Shown here: positions 22,601 through 33,627 of the stretch, piece by piece | Numbering within the stretch: position 1 is the stretch's first letter | Layout of the letters: the number at the start of each line of letters is the position of its first letter | DNA from: Monosporascus cannonballus | Taxonomy: Eukaryota; Ascomycota; Sordariomycetes; Xylariales | Direction of reading: 5' to 3' | Assembly (NCBI GenBank): GCA_004154925.1 | Contig: QJNS01000061.1 | Location: 62,001 to 126,000, forward strand | Length of the DNA stretch: 64,000 nucleotides | The notes under the pieces: generated by a model | The model's input: the letters and a program-made list of their open reading frames with translations, nothing else | Databases searched by the model: none | Told to the model about the DNA's origin: nothing | Made by a program: the position numbers and the translations under genes

Positions 22601-25244
22601 CCCTGTGTGGCATCAAACTCGGGCACGGAATGGATTTCCTCAATATCAGAGCTTCCTCCTCCGCCATCTCCCCAACACAATATCTACATGCGATGGCGGT
22701 TTATTCGACGCATTCTCTCCCATACCATCATTTAAATACGGCTCTGAGTTTCCTTACCCCCACGTCTCTGTTCAACCCCATCTCGCGATCCTCAGATCTA
22801 TTTTCATAGACGCTATTGGGATGTTGGTGAAAATAGACACCTATATCTGCTACCCCAGCGCCAAGGCATGCTGCACCCTGACAGTCCCACTCCACCCCCG
22901 GTGCCAGTCATTTGCACACACCGCCTGACTATCTAACGGAATAGTTATTTCGTACGAAAGACCTATAAAGTGATGGTTTAAGATTGACCCGGGAAAATGA
23001 CGACTAAGTTAACGTTAGCAAAGTTCCCTCGATCCCCACTGTGATATCCGCCCACGGAGTGGGTTCTCGGGAAATTTACTAACATTGTGCGACCCAGCAA
23101 CGGGATGGCATTGACTTTTGTCCAGCACGCCAGGCAGCCAGGGTAACTGGTCACTGAAAGACAGTTTGTTCTACGGTATGTGTTCCGTTCCAGATGCGAT
23201 TAATATCCGCCTAGGACCTTAACGCTCAGCTGAGCCCGCCCGAATCCATCCGTGGCGCGGGGAAACAGTCCATATGAGCCCTTGAGGTATCTGTGGAACC
23301 TGAAAAAGGAAGCGTCGGTCCCGTTGGCAGCCATCACCAAACAGACGCCCTAACAATGAAGTCCATGAGACGATTGGGACTTCCGGTGCTGATCAGCCGC
23401 AGGCCATTCTGGCTACAAGAGTGATTCCGCTGCTTCCCCGGGAACCAGGCGCCACAAGATGTTAGCTTCGTATGGTATAGCCAGGGGGGGGCGCAAAGAC
23501 AGCTTTTTGCAAATCAAGCCACAGGGCTTGATTTTGGGTTCAACTTCGGCAGAACTGATGATCCCGGCCACCAACTTCACTTCTAGTAAAGTTCTTGCGC
23601 AAACGTGAGGGGCTACCACCAGACGTGACGATGAGGCTGTGATCCAAGACACCCGATTCGACGACAGGGCTGCAGGACAATTGCTCTTGTCAACCTGTCG
23701 TGTCCTATGCATCGCGACATGCATTTCTTCAGGCTTGTAGTTTGCGGGGTACTGAGCCCGGCAGCGGCCTCAAAAAGCTTCCCATGGTTCTTCTTATCTT
23801 ACAACGTGTGGTCATGACGGTGAAGGTGGGTGGCGCCCGGAATGAACGTAGGGCTAAGCTTGTTCCCCGACGTGGCATTTTCACACACGACACCAGTCCT
23901 GTTCATGCAGGTACCCGTCGTTGCCGCACATGATGGTGTTGGAGGGTACAGGTAGGGGTGTCCTCCCCCCCAACCTGACCTGACGTTCTTCTTGAATCTG
24001 TGTCCGATCCATCCCGCATTCTGATGGTTATGTGATGTAAGCGGATAAGCGCAGTTGATATATCTCATCGTCGGGATGGCTGATCGGTTAACTGCAATCA
24101 AATATCTCCATGAAGGGGAGCACCCGGGTGACTGGGAATAGCATGACACTAGCTAAAATACAGCAAGCAAGCTTTCATGCTTTTTTCGAAACAAAGATTA
24201 CCCTGCCCCTTTTGATCTGAGCCACCTGTCGGCATAAAGTTAGAATATAATGAGCGTAATAACGGCCCGACGCATAGATTGGCAAGGAGAACATAACTGC
24301 CTCTGGACCATCATGATATTAACCGTAGCTGGCCAGCAGTCGAACAGGTCTCACTTTATACCTGCCATACTAGACTTGAGGGTCCTAAACTTTAAGCCAA
24401 ACTAAGAGGGTTTATCTGTACCTTAGGGGAGGACCCGATCTCTTGGTTTAACAACTCCTCGATGTGTGATAGTACGCAGCATCGTCCGACACCCCTCATC
24501 GGTGCAGATGACGGCAAACGGGGGCTTGATCGAGGAGAGTCAGTGCAGGGGATAAAAACCCTAGAAGCAGGTGACTTGACAGAGCCGTTGTAGAAGTGCT
24601 CGTGGACAATAGAAATGTTCCCATCAGAGTAATACAGCGTCTAAATTAGCACCAGCAATCCCTTCTATTGATAGCAGGTGGCGGCTGCCATAATACCGCA
24701 CCGAGAATGTGGCCCTCGGCGCCGGTAGCTCACGGCCCAGGAAGACATCGTCGAGCGGTCCTCACCAGGCCTCTAAATGTGCTTAACCATGGACCGCAAA
24801 CGCCCGCACCTATGACGGGGCGGTCCCTGAAAGAGAACCAATTCATATGTATCTATGTCTACAGCATATGTATCGCATTCGAGATGTCAGTGCTCAAAGG
24901 TCAATATGTAGGTAGATAGGTGGCCCTTGAGGAGGACAATGCCGGGAGAGACGAACAAATAATACCCAGTAATGAAACTTTAATGATGCGCAGTATTGCT
25001 CCTTTTCCTTTTCTTTCTCTTTTTTTCGGCTATTAGGTAAGGGGCCAGTTCCGCAAAGTGGCAGTACCGAGCAAATGTTGACTAGGTACCGTAGACATAA
25101 TCTCGTGGCCAATCATCACGGGTCCCATATCTTTTGGCAGCCAATCTTCCCGTAACAAGCACATTCATTAAGGAGGCGCAAAGCTAAACTTGAGCACTAG
25201 GGCCTAGTGCTCAGAAACAGGTTATACGGCAAGTGGCGTTGCTT
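19687..25244. other. Long intergenic region, no supported gene
   Basis: About 5.5 kb in which all open frames are short, overlap in several frames and lack motifs. A pyrimidine-rich tract lies near 24999-25028. No tRNA-like cloverleaf could be built around the few B-box-like strings. The first ~1 kb is the promoter side of the Pal1 gene. Confidence 0.5.
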
Positions 25245-26281
25245 TTAAGCTTTGTACAGCCTCCGCAAAGCATCCACGAGCTCGACACCCCCCCTGTAAG
25301 TGCTCCCGTCGTCGTCGCGGACGAAATCCTTTTCCAAAAGGCCACCAGGCAAGGAGGCCACAACCATCTCGGCGAGTTCCGCCGCATTTAGCGCGGGGAC
25401 CTGCTTGGAGTAGAAAGCGACCAGGTCGTCCTTCGCGACGGTGACGAGGTCGATCTTTCTCCCTGTCACCTCTTCCGCGACGGCCTTCACGTCGAGCGAG
25501 CTGTAGTTCCGGGGACCCGTGATATAGAACGCGTAAGGGCGAGCGGGCAGCTGCTGGCCCGTCTCGAGCAGCTTCTGTGCGCAGGCGTTGCCGACGTCTG
25601 CAAGGCCGATCTAGAAGTACGGTTAGTACCGGCCGCGCCCCAAAAGCCTGAAGAAGCCTAGTCCGGACATACCATCGGAACCTGATGGTGGGCAGGCGAG
25701 AAGACGGAGTGGAAGACGGGAGGGTCGGCTTTGATATCCTCGAACACGTGAGCCCAGCTCTCCATGAAGTAGCCAGCCCTAGCAATGAGCACCTCCGGCA
25801 CGCTCTCCTTCAGAACCTCGTCAGAGATGTGGTTAATCTTTCAGAATGCCCTGAGTGTAATCCATTAGCAGCTTGGCATTTTCCGAAATGAGAGGAAACG
25901 GGGACTAACGTGGCCGCTGCTGTTCTCCGAGCCCAAGGCGGAGAATACTAGCAGCCGCCTGGGCGAGGGCTTGGCCGCCTCGAGAGCGGCCTTCACGTTG
26001 ATCGCGTTCCGGCGCGCAACTTCGCCGTTATCCCTGCCGTCGTATGTTGGGGGCGGGACGTAGAAGACGGCGTCGGAGCCGCTAAAGTCGAGGGTGGAGC
26101 CGTCGGACACGTCGGCCTTGACGGCTTCGAAGCTAGGATGGCTAGTGAATTCAGATGGCGCTTTTGCGGGGTCCCGGTAGTAACCACGGACGACCGGCGC
26201 CGTTTCGGACGCGAGCAGGGCCCGGATGGCTGCGGTGCCGGCCTGCGTCGAGGCAGGGAGGATAGCGATCTGGAGTGGCAT
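25245..26281 (-). CDS. NmrA-like NAD(P)-binding protein (atypical SDR), possible 1-nt lesion
   Basis: Three exons: 26281-25910, 25837-25673 and 25610-25245 (300 residues with this model). The N-terminus IAILPASTQAG occupies the dinucleotide loop position but departs from the usual GxxGxxG. NmrA-type landmarks follow: VVRGYYRDPAKA, DAVFYVPPP, LLVFSALGSENSSG, ESWAHVFEDIKADPPVF and IGLADVGNACAQ. Such proteins are NADP(H)-binding regulators or oxidoreductases. The exon 2 start is the problem. The natural acceptor (ACTCAG at 25851-25856) leads into GILK followed by a TAA, because one base (25838) is extra relative to the family phase. Using AAAG/ATT instead keeps the frame but drops four residues. 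So the gene is either intact with an unusual acceptor or frameshifted. Confidence 0.75.
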
Positions 26282-27107
26282 CTCAACGAAGTGAATGGAG
26301 GTTTGCGCGTGGAACAGTTGGGTTGCAAACTGGCTTCTTGAGGAGAAGGTAACTAATGTCCGAACTCAGGCATAAGGTGAGCCACTCTACATGTGGGTGA
26401 TGATCACAGAGCAATTCAAGGCCCGGCCCCGGGACTTCAACTTGGTCGTACACCCTTCTATATTGTATTCCTCTGTGTATGCTCACGTCATACATGCCCA
26501 GACTCATATTACAAATTCGGGTACTGGTGGCCGCAAATGACAATTAATCAGCCCTCATGGGCTTAGAACACGTCAAAATCAGCAATGCTAGAATCGTCCA
26601 AATTCCACCCAGCGGCTGCACTCGGCATAATGGTTCTCCCATGATAGACAAAATGTCCCCATTGGACAGGAAAATTCCCGGTACGAAAGTCGTTCTCTAA
26701 CCAAATCGTGTCAATAAAGGAACGAAAGGAAGTCATAGTTTCGGAAGCACGTGGGTTCAAGGGTTGATGATGGAACGGCTCCAAGGAGGCTTATACGCGC
26801 GTCATAGGGCGCCGCGGAACCCGGCTTAGTGAGCGAGGAATGCCGTTGCCGTCGCCATCGCCGTCCTCCAGAGATCACCTACTAAACGAGATAAGAGAGG
26901 AAGTCATAAGACGGTACTTAATGCCGTTCGAATATAGCGGCAACCGTGGGTCTACCAGACCTAATTCATCTGTCCGCCTTATTGCATCAAGTGGCCACCC
27001 CGATATGTAAACTGCACCTTGCATTTCGGCCCGATGTGTGCGGTTCTCTTCGAATGATGTGGGCTCTAATCCAAGGCTAGCGTTGTGATGTTGGGTTCGC
27101 TCCGGAC
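26282..27107. other. Intergenic between NmrA-like gene and P5CR pseudogene
   Basis: A 73-codon minus-strand frame at 26784-26563 ending in DDSSIADFDVF has acidic C-terminal character but no recognisable domain and no splice partner. It is not called as a gene. The frame continuing from the P5CR pseudogene stays open to 26875 without family similarity. Confidence 0.4.
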
Positions 27108-28132
27108 GTTTTTGGCCTAGCGCACTAGCTAGCGATATGGAGTCATGAATAATATCCTGTGCTATCGAACCCCCTCGCACCACTCCGCTCTAACGAGAGT
27201 ACATCCCCAATCGTGCATCCGGGGTTCGCACACACATATTCGCGTACCTCAGCTGGTCGCTTCCCGCTTTCCAGGAGCGCGACGGTGCTCGACAGCGAGT
27301 GCTCGACCATGGACTCGGCCTGCTTGCGGGCGAACCCGCCCGCGACTGCCCCGTCAATCATCGCATCGCAGAACAGGGCAATGAACGTAGGAGCGGATCT
27401 ACACATGACCGAACAGGCGTCCATCGCAGACGCGGGAACGAGGGTGATCTTCCCCGATGCGGGTGAAAATTGAGTCGACGGCCTTGATCTTCTCCTCGGG
27501 AGACTTCGGGTCGGAGATCTCGATACCCGTCGCGGAGGCGCCCAACGACGCGACAATGTTCGGCAATGCTCGAGCGACCCAGGCTCTGTCCTTGGCGTTC
27601 TCTTCAGTGACGGGATCCCCGTATAGGATTGTTTCCGTCTGATGCCGCACGATCCCGGCTGCTACGCTTACGACGATTGTGTGCTGCACTGCTTCTCGCA
27701 TGCCGTTCTCGCTCAAGATCTTGTTGATCGCGCCCGGTGGGCAGGCCAAGATGATGGCATCCGACTGTTTTGCGACCTGGGCATTGCGTCAGCGAACTAC
27801 TTGGAAGCTGTCCTTTAACCTGGCAAAAGTGCTTCGTAAGGACTGTGCCGTCTCTTCCGACTGAACGCTTGCCATGTACTGATAAGATTCAGTCCTGACG
27901 CATGATGTCACTCTACTGAGGCCATTAAGTATTGCTTTGCCCAAGTCGCCTATGGATCCTTAGTACCATACATCATGTATGCGAACGGCTTCCTTGCTTT
28001 ACCGCAGCCAGTGAACCCAATCTTGAGGGGCGCAGGTACGGCAGTAGATTTCGAGGTGAACACCTTGCGTATTTGCGAATATGCTGACGTAGGCCGCAGG
28101 ATGAGGAGACCAGCTCGAAAAACAAGCAGCAT
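27108..28132 (-). pseudogene. Pyrroline-5-carboxylate reductase pseudogene (at least three lesions)
   Basis: Family landmarks appear in order on the minus strand. The N-terminal Rossmann motif GFTGCG is split by a 53-bp intron (28002-27950, donor GTAAAG) and continues as GDLGKAILNGL. Then come DAIILACPPGAINKIL, TIVVSVAAGI, PASAMDAC, the proline-site helix region APTFIALFCDAMIDGAV and NPGCTIGDVLSL. These identify P5CR, the last step of proline synthesis. The frame is broken in three places: an in-frame TGA at 27789-27791 just before the AQVAKQSD segment; a +1 shift in a G-run (27452-27455 on the plus strand) between TRIG and ITLVPASAMDAC; and a third shift near 27190, between SLE and GGSIAQDII. 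The start is uncertain (28132 is the nearest ATG). A functional copy is expected elsewhere in the genome. Confidence 0.85.
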
Positions 28133-28866
28133 TACATCTTCATCGACTGGGGGTGGTGTAGGGGGCACTGACACTCTATCGCTCGAAGGAGCTTACATTG
28201 CTAACGACGGAAAGAAGCTATGTTGAACTTCTAATACACGCACCGATAACTGAGTGATTCGGTCCGGCTGGGTCACGCGGGGCCAGTATAATTGGGTTGT
28301 GGAATTATTTCTTGGCTGTCCAGTATCAGTCCCGACTGAAACTAGACTCACTAATTACCCTCCAAGGCCATCGTTACTGGCTGCATCTTAGTCCGCCATT
28401 ACTATGGGGTATGGTTCATACAGACACCGACCGTCCCAGCCATACAATCACATTTGACGAGGAGAATCATTCCATTGGCATATATAATTTTTTTGGCGCG
28501 GGGGGGTTGTTGCACGTGGGGAGACCTCTAACCCCTAGTCACAACATCAGTTTGTATGAATGCCAACCCAGTAACCATCAACATAGTGAGACTTTATCAT
28601 ACAAAGTTTGTCGTAGAGCCGTACTGCTAGGTTTCTATATCGCAATATTGCATGCTTCTATAGTAGCTAAAGACAGGAGTCTTTGCATAACTTACATGAC
28701 GAGCACCTATTATCGCTGCAAATATGCTAACAACGACTTGCCCCTCTACAATATCAAGGAGATTATATACCCACGGCGGGAATGTGGTATCACCCTAGCC
28801 AGCAATCCCCGTCGCATACGCTAGCAGAGTTCCTCCTTAAGCACCTCTCCTCTATCCACAACAGCC
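28133..28866. other. Intergenic; one unexplained 175-codon frame
   Basis: A plus-strand frame at 28297-28824 is open for 175 codons, but its composition (His, Tyr, Ser-rich, AT-rich DNA) and lack of any domain suggest chance. The remainder shows nothing. Confidence 0.4.
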
Positions 28867-30178
28867 TCACCCCCTAAACAGCCTACTAGCCTCGGAAAAC
28901 CCCATGCCCTTCTTGATCTCGACCGCCATGCGGTCGTCGGCATCGACCTGCTTCCGCATGAGCGGCAGCGCCCGCTCGGCCAGATCCGGCGGCAGCACGA
29001 CGACGCCGTTGAGGTCCGCCACCACGTAGTCGCCCGGCCGCACCACCGTGCCGTCTTTGTCGTCCTGTCCCGACTGTACCCGCAGCGGCACGTCCACTCC
29101 CGCCACCTTGAGCAGCGGCGCCGGCGGCGCCGTGCCTACGTCGCGCGCGAAGATCTGTTTCCGTTGAGCGCGGGGGTTCCATGGTTAGTTGCTACTTCCG
29201 TGTGCGCGACGTGATAGGGGTGGTTAGGGTAGATGACCCTAAGGGGAAGGGGGTGGGGAGGTAGAGGAGCTAGGCAAAAGGGGGGACATTGGGCTAGAGG
29301 GAAGCGAGCGGAGAAAAGACGAGGACAGGGGAGCGAAAACGATAGGACATAGCGTACCGGATACCCCAGCTCCCGCTGCTCCTGTAGGTCCCGGAATCGG
29401 CCGTCGATGACGGACCCGATGGCTCCTCTGGCCCGAGCCCTCATGGACATGAGGCCGCCGTACACAGCGTTGGGCCTGCCGGGCGGGCACGAGACGAAGA
29501 CGACAGCGCCCTTAGGGACGGAGTCGATCTAAAGAGATAACATTAGCCAATAACTGGCTAAGCTTAGGTAAGGGGCGGAACCGGGAGTGAGCCAGTTACT
29601 TCGTTCGTGAGTACCGAAGCGGGTAGACATTATATTTCGCGCCGGGCGCCAGTCAGGGGAGGGGAAGCGGAATTAGGAGAGGTGATCACCAACATAGTGC
29701 GTCGGATGCTTCGGCGCCGGGTCGTCGAGCGGCACGTACTTGACGGTGTAGGCGGGGCCGATGATCTTGGTCGGCCCGTCTTGCCGCTGCGGCGACCACA
29801 TGGTGAGGCCCGGCAGGAAGCCGCCGTGGGGCTGGCCGAGCTTGCACAGGGCGTCCGAGACGTCGCATCTGTTTTTGTCGCCTCCGTAAGCCCCATTGGG
29901 TTCTCGGTCATGCCGTAGAACTAGCTTCGATCTCGAGCTTCGGGCAGGCGACCTTACGTGGTGAATTCTTGCAGTGCTTTGATGATGGGGTCTTCTTGTG
30001 GTGGTGATTCGGCGGCCATGTTGCCGAGTCGCGGGGCTCGTTTGGTGTTAGTGCTAATGGGACGACTCGATAGGCAAGAGTACCGCAGTAGTTGCCGCGA
30101 TGGTATATGCTTCGTTATAGTTCGACGAAAAATAGAATACGGGACTACGCGTCGAGACATAAGCGTTGCTATGTGCAT
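28867..30178 (-). CDS. RraA-like / 4-hydroxy-4-methyl-2-oxoglutarate aldolase family protein
   Basis: Four exons: 30178 (or 30019)-29958, 29868-29694, 29528-29358 and 29154-28867. All junctions are in phase with GT-AG signals. From Met at 30019 the protein has 231 residues, the usual family length. From Met 30178 it has 284, with an N-terminal extension rich in Arg, Ser and Thr and nearly free of acids, as in mitochondrial presequences. The family order is present: CDVSDALCKLG, GGFLPGLTMWSPQ, GPAYTVKYVP, PNAVYGGLMSMRA, then the metal/substrate motif GSVIDGRFRDLQE, and RPGDYVVADLNGVVVLP. RraA-fold enzymes of this type are divalent-metal aldolases or decarboxylases acting on oxo-dicarboxylic acids. 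The gene is co-directional with the MFS gene upstream. Its exact substrate cannot be read from sequence. Confidence 0.88.
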
Positions 30179-30508
30179 TGAAGACTCGAGTGCCTCTCGA
30201 AGGAGACTGAATTCTGGTACTGGTGTTTCAACAAAGTTTAGAGATGGGTTCGGGGCCGGCTAAAGGGAGGGGGGGGCCGATAAGTATACGGAAAGTATGA
30301 TGAAAGCCGAGCTACCCTATTAGATTCCCTAATAGGTATCCTTCGACCCTAGACATTCTAAACATTCTATATAGACCGGCGACACAGCTGATCGACATTG
30401 AGCTCCCGAGACACGGGATAACCACCTCTAATCTCCATAGTGGATATATATCTCCTTGCTATCAGATCGCTATCATCTACGTGGGCTAAATTAGGCTACA
30501 CGTGATCC
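30179..30508. other. Intergenic spacer
   Basis: Promoter region of the RraA-like gene and 3' flank of the MFS gene on the same strand. No gene seen. Confidence 0.5.
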
Positions 30509-32236
30509 TCATTCCCTCTTCTGGATCTTGGGGAATGACAGCCAAAGCCCCATAAGTACAGCGAGCAACGCGAGGATGATCGGCTGTAACACACCGACTC
30601 CTTTACTGGCCGCTATCGCGCCAATTGCAAAGGGGAATACGGTGCCTCCGATACCACCCACCGCCATCGCGAATCCGATCGCACTGACATGAATATGCTT
30701 TGGGAGCGATTTGGTCGCGGCGATAACCCCCGCTGGAAACATTGGTCCCAGGAAAAAGCCGACGCTAGACGTCCGGTGTCAGTAATCACTCATCTATCTT
30801 TGGGGAATTGTAAGGCATAACCAAGGACTTATGAACCCTTAGATCCCTCGGCAAGGTGCTTGGCCAGTGGGCTCGAGGGTAGGGAGAAAGGGGTAACAGA
30901 TAGCACGAGAGATTACTTACAAGGCCACAGCGATGGCACTCACGACGAAGCGAGGGACAAGCCAAAAGACCAGGTGCAAGGCTACGGCGCAGGCGAGATA
31001 GATGGCAACACAGAGCCGCTCGCCGAAGCGCTCGGTGACGAAGCCCAAGAAAAGCCTCCCGGCCGCCATTCCAGCCCAGAAGCCAGTGCCCGAAACGCCG
31101 GATTGGAATTCGGTAGCCTTGCGGACTCTGAGCATGAACGAGACCACCCAGCCGCCCAGGCCGACTTCGATGCCCATATACGTGAAGAAGAATACGGTGC
31201 AGAGCCAGGTGACCTTGGACCTGAGCGCCTCCCTGGTGCGGCCGCCCTTGGCGGATTCCGAATCGTGCTGGTGCTCGGAGCGATATATTGCACCCGTCTT
31301 ATGCCAAAAGGCCGCCGTCAGGCCGACTAGCTCTAGAAACGACGCACCGGTCTACATGATCTCTCAGCAACCTTGAAACCCAAGGCAATCCGATAGGAAA
31401 TTTCTTACCATGAGATAGTACCAAGTATACCATGGAAGGCCGTACGCCGTGATCATACTTGTAGCGATTAGAGGCGCAAGCAGAGCTCCGACGCTGTAAC
31501 AGGCATGCAGACAACCCTGGATTGAGTTCGGGTTTTCCATGACACCGGACCATGCGCAAAAGCAGGCGTCGGTTAAACCATTTCCAAAACCGGAGATAGA
31601 GTTTACGACTACCAAGACAGGAAATGGCGGATGAGCGGAGAGGACGGCATAGGTGACAATGTGGCAGATGGGGGCCGCAATCGCGATGCCACGCTGGCCG
31701 AACTTGGAGTGAATGGAAGCATTGCAAACAGCGGCAGCAGAGTATCCCACGAACGGCGTCAGAAATATCAACGATATAATGGTATAATTGAAGCCGTAGT
31801 AAGTCTCCAGGTAAGGAATCAAGGCCTGCGCACGCACGATCAGACATCACTTCCCAGGGAGCACAAGGGGGTGTAGGAGGGCGGGTCGATGCATGGCCTA
31901 ACTTACACCGACGGCGGCATCATTCATTCCCGCAATCATGAAGGACCAGAAGCAGAAACCCAACCTCGGTATATTCCCCCGTGGCTTGTTCCACCGCTGA
32001 GCCGGCGCCGGAGTAGTAGTGGCAGCATCGGGGGGTGCTTGTTGTAGAACATTGTCACCTATGTCGATGCTGCTCCCGCTTCCTGACGATACGTCTTGCT
32101 TTGACATGTTTCGTATCCTCCGCCACGCCTCTTTCAGCGTGCTGCGGGGCGCCGTCAGTTCGTACGCCTCTGTCCCGGGAGCCCCAGGAGACGATGAAGC
32201 CTGGGCAACGGTTCTAGCGATTGTCTCAGTAGCCAT
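30509..32236 (-). CDS. MFS transporter, BSC6/fucose-permease-like
   Basis: Four exons: 32236-31907, 31825-31409, 31351-30921 and 30764-30509, giving 477 residues. A soluble, Ser/Pro-rich N-terminus of about 90 residues precedes the first membrane segment, LGFCFWSFMIAGMNDAAVG, split by the first intron and followed by ALIPYLETYYG. The conserved order is typical of fungal BSC6-like permeases of the fucose:proton symporter-like MFS group: GYSAAAVCNASIHSKFGQRG, GNGLTDACFCAWSG, YSVGALLAPLIAT, YMGIEVGLGGWVVSFM, GFWAGMAAGRLFLG, and GFAMAVGGIGGTVFPFAIG near the C-terminus. About 12 hydrophobic segments can be counted. The substrate is unknown. It sits head-to-head with the SRPBCC gene (711-bp shared promoter) and upstream of the RraA-like gene on the same strand. 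Confidence 0.88.
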
Positions 32237-32946
32237 TGCGGCCGAATACGACGATTTCCCTATGGATTTATTCTGTAAAGGGATGTTGGACTCTCTACAT
32301 GATGGCAGGAGGATTAGGTATGTTTGTGGGACTCCAAGAATTTCGCATTCTTGGTACGTTGCAACGGAGGAGTGTATGGGGTGTAAGTACATGAGCTGCC
32401 CCTGCACCCCACACCGACGCAAGTAAGCCACTTTCAGTCTCCTTCAGAATCCTATAACGAGTTGCAAGGGCCCTCTATGATTCTTGTTTTCGCTTTAACT
32501 ATCAGGAATTAAAACTGGTTCCATGATATAACCATGAAGATAGTCAAGTACCCACGGAGGCAAATTTTAATGCATAACTGAATCATCAGCAATGACCCCG
32601 TGTCGCCTAATTAACGTTCATTACCAGGGCGGGCCAGAGAATGCGGGCCCTGGGAGGCGCCCGCCAGTCGTGGGGCATTTCAACTGGGCCTTAAGTTAGA
32701 GCCCCTGTATTAACACCTTCATCATATTTAGACCACCCAAAAGATCTCATGTTTTCTCCCGTAACCGTACCGGCAGTCGGCGCTTTTATGGCTGGCTAGT
32801 GTGGCTTATTACGTTAACTAGCTAATAGTTGTTTTTCTGTGAAATATGAGGCGGGGCTGACTTGAAACGATACTTACTTACTTACCTGGGTATATACGGG
32901 CGACTTCCGAACATCCCAACTTCACTGGTACTACCGATCCGTCCAC
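32237..32946. promoter_or_regulatory. Divergent promoter region between MFS and SRPBCC genes
   Basis: A 710-bp non-coding interval between two divergent gene starts. A TTAC tetranucleotide repeat (TACTTACTTACTTACC) lies near 32871-32886, about 60-75 bp before the SRPBCC start. Shared control of the two genes is possible but not shown. Confidence 0.4.
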
Positions 32947-33627
32947 ATGATGGCCGAAACAATACCACCAAACCAGGAACCCAAATGGGCTGATTCGCCC
33001 CTCGCGTCCCCAACGTACGGGGTCGGCGGCAAGGCGACCATAGTCTCCTCGGCCACGATCGCGGCGCCGCCGGCCACGTGCGTCGAGATCACGCTGGACC
33101 CGGGGACCTACCCGTCGTGGAACAAGTTCGTGCCGCGCGTGACCGTGCAGTCACCGCCCTCTCGTCCTCTGCCCGAGTCGACGCCCCCGGCGGTCGCGCA
33201 GTTCCTTAAGGAAAGTCCGGGCCGGCAACTCCTATTCCTAGGCACGCGGTTCCGCTTCGAGGTGCACATGGATCCCGACTCGGCGTCCGGAGGACGGATC
33301 CAGCACACGGACCTCGAGGTCTCGGTGCTCGAGGAGTTCGAGCGCGGCGGCAAGAAGGGCCTGCGTGTCGCCTGGAAGATCCATGGGGACCTCTGGTACC
33401 TGAAAGCCGAGCGCACGCAGGAGTTCCTCGAGAGGCCCGACGGCGGCTGCGACTACGTCGGCTACGAGACCTTCTACGGGCCCCTGACCTGGCTCGTCAA
33501 GCGCTTCGCGGGCCCGTCTCTGCTCCGGGGCTTCATGCTGTGGATGGATGGGCTGAAGAAGGCTGCCGAGGAGAAGGCGGCGCAGCAGAACGCGAAGGCC
33601 GCCGAGGAGGATGCGGGCGCCGCTTAG
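32947..33627 (+). CDS. SRPBCC/START-fold small-molecule-binding protein
   Basis: Intronless gene, 226 residues. The hydrophobic-pocket family signature is visible: VSSATIAAPPATCVEITLDPGTYPSWN near residues 36-62, where a beta strand is followed by the two short helices typical of SRPBCC proteins; a central segment with FEVHMDPDS and VSVLEEFE; the strand pair LRVAWKIHGDLWYLKAERTQEF; and a long amphipathic C-terminal helix (GPSLLRGFMLWMDGLKKAAEEK) ending Ala-rich. SRPBCC proteins bind lipids, polyketides or other hydrophobic ligands, and some act as polyketide cyclases. The very GC-rich coding sequence is typical of a real gene here. A role in the nearby polyketide pathway is an inference from position only. 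Confidence 0.8.
   Translation: MMAETIPPNQEPKWADSPLASPTYGVGGKATIVSSATIAAPPATCVEITLDPGTYPSWNKFVPRVTVQSPPSRPLPESTPPAVAQFLKESPGRQLLFLGTRFRFEVHMDPDSASGGRIQHTDLEVSVLEEFERGGKKGLRVAWKIHGDLWYLKAERTQEFLERPDGGCDYVGYETFYGPLTWLVKRFAGPSLLRGFMLWMDGLKKAAEEKAAQQNAKAAEEDAGAA

Noticed and set aside
28297..28824. A 175-codon plus-strand open frame
   Set aside because: No domain, no homology-like motif, AT-rich composition and no splice or start context. Open by chance is more likely.
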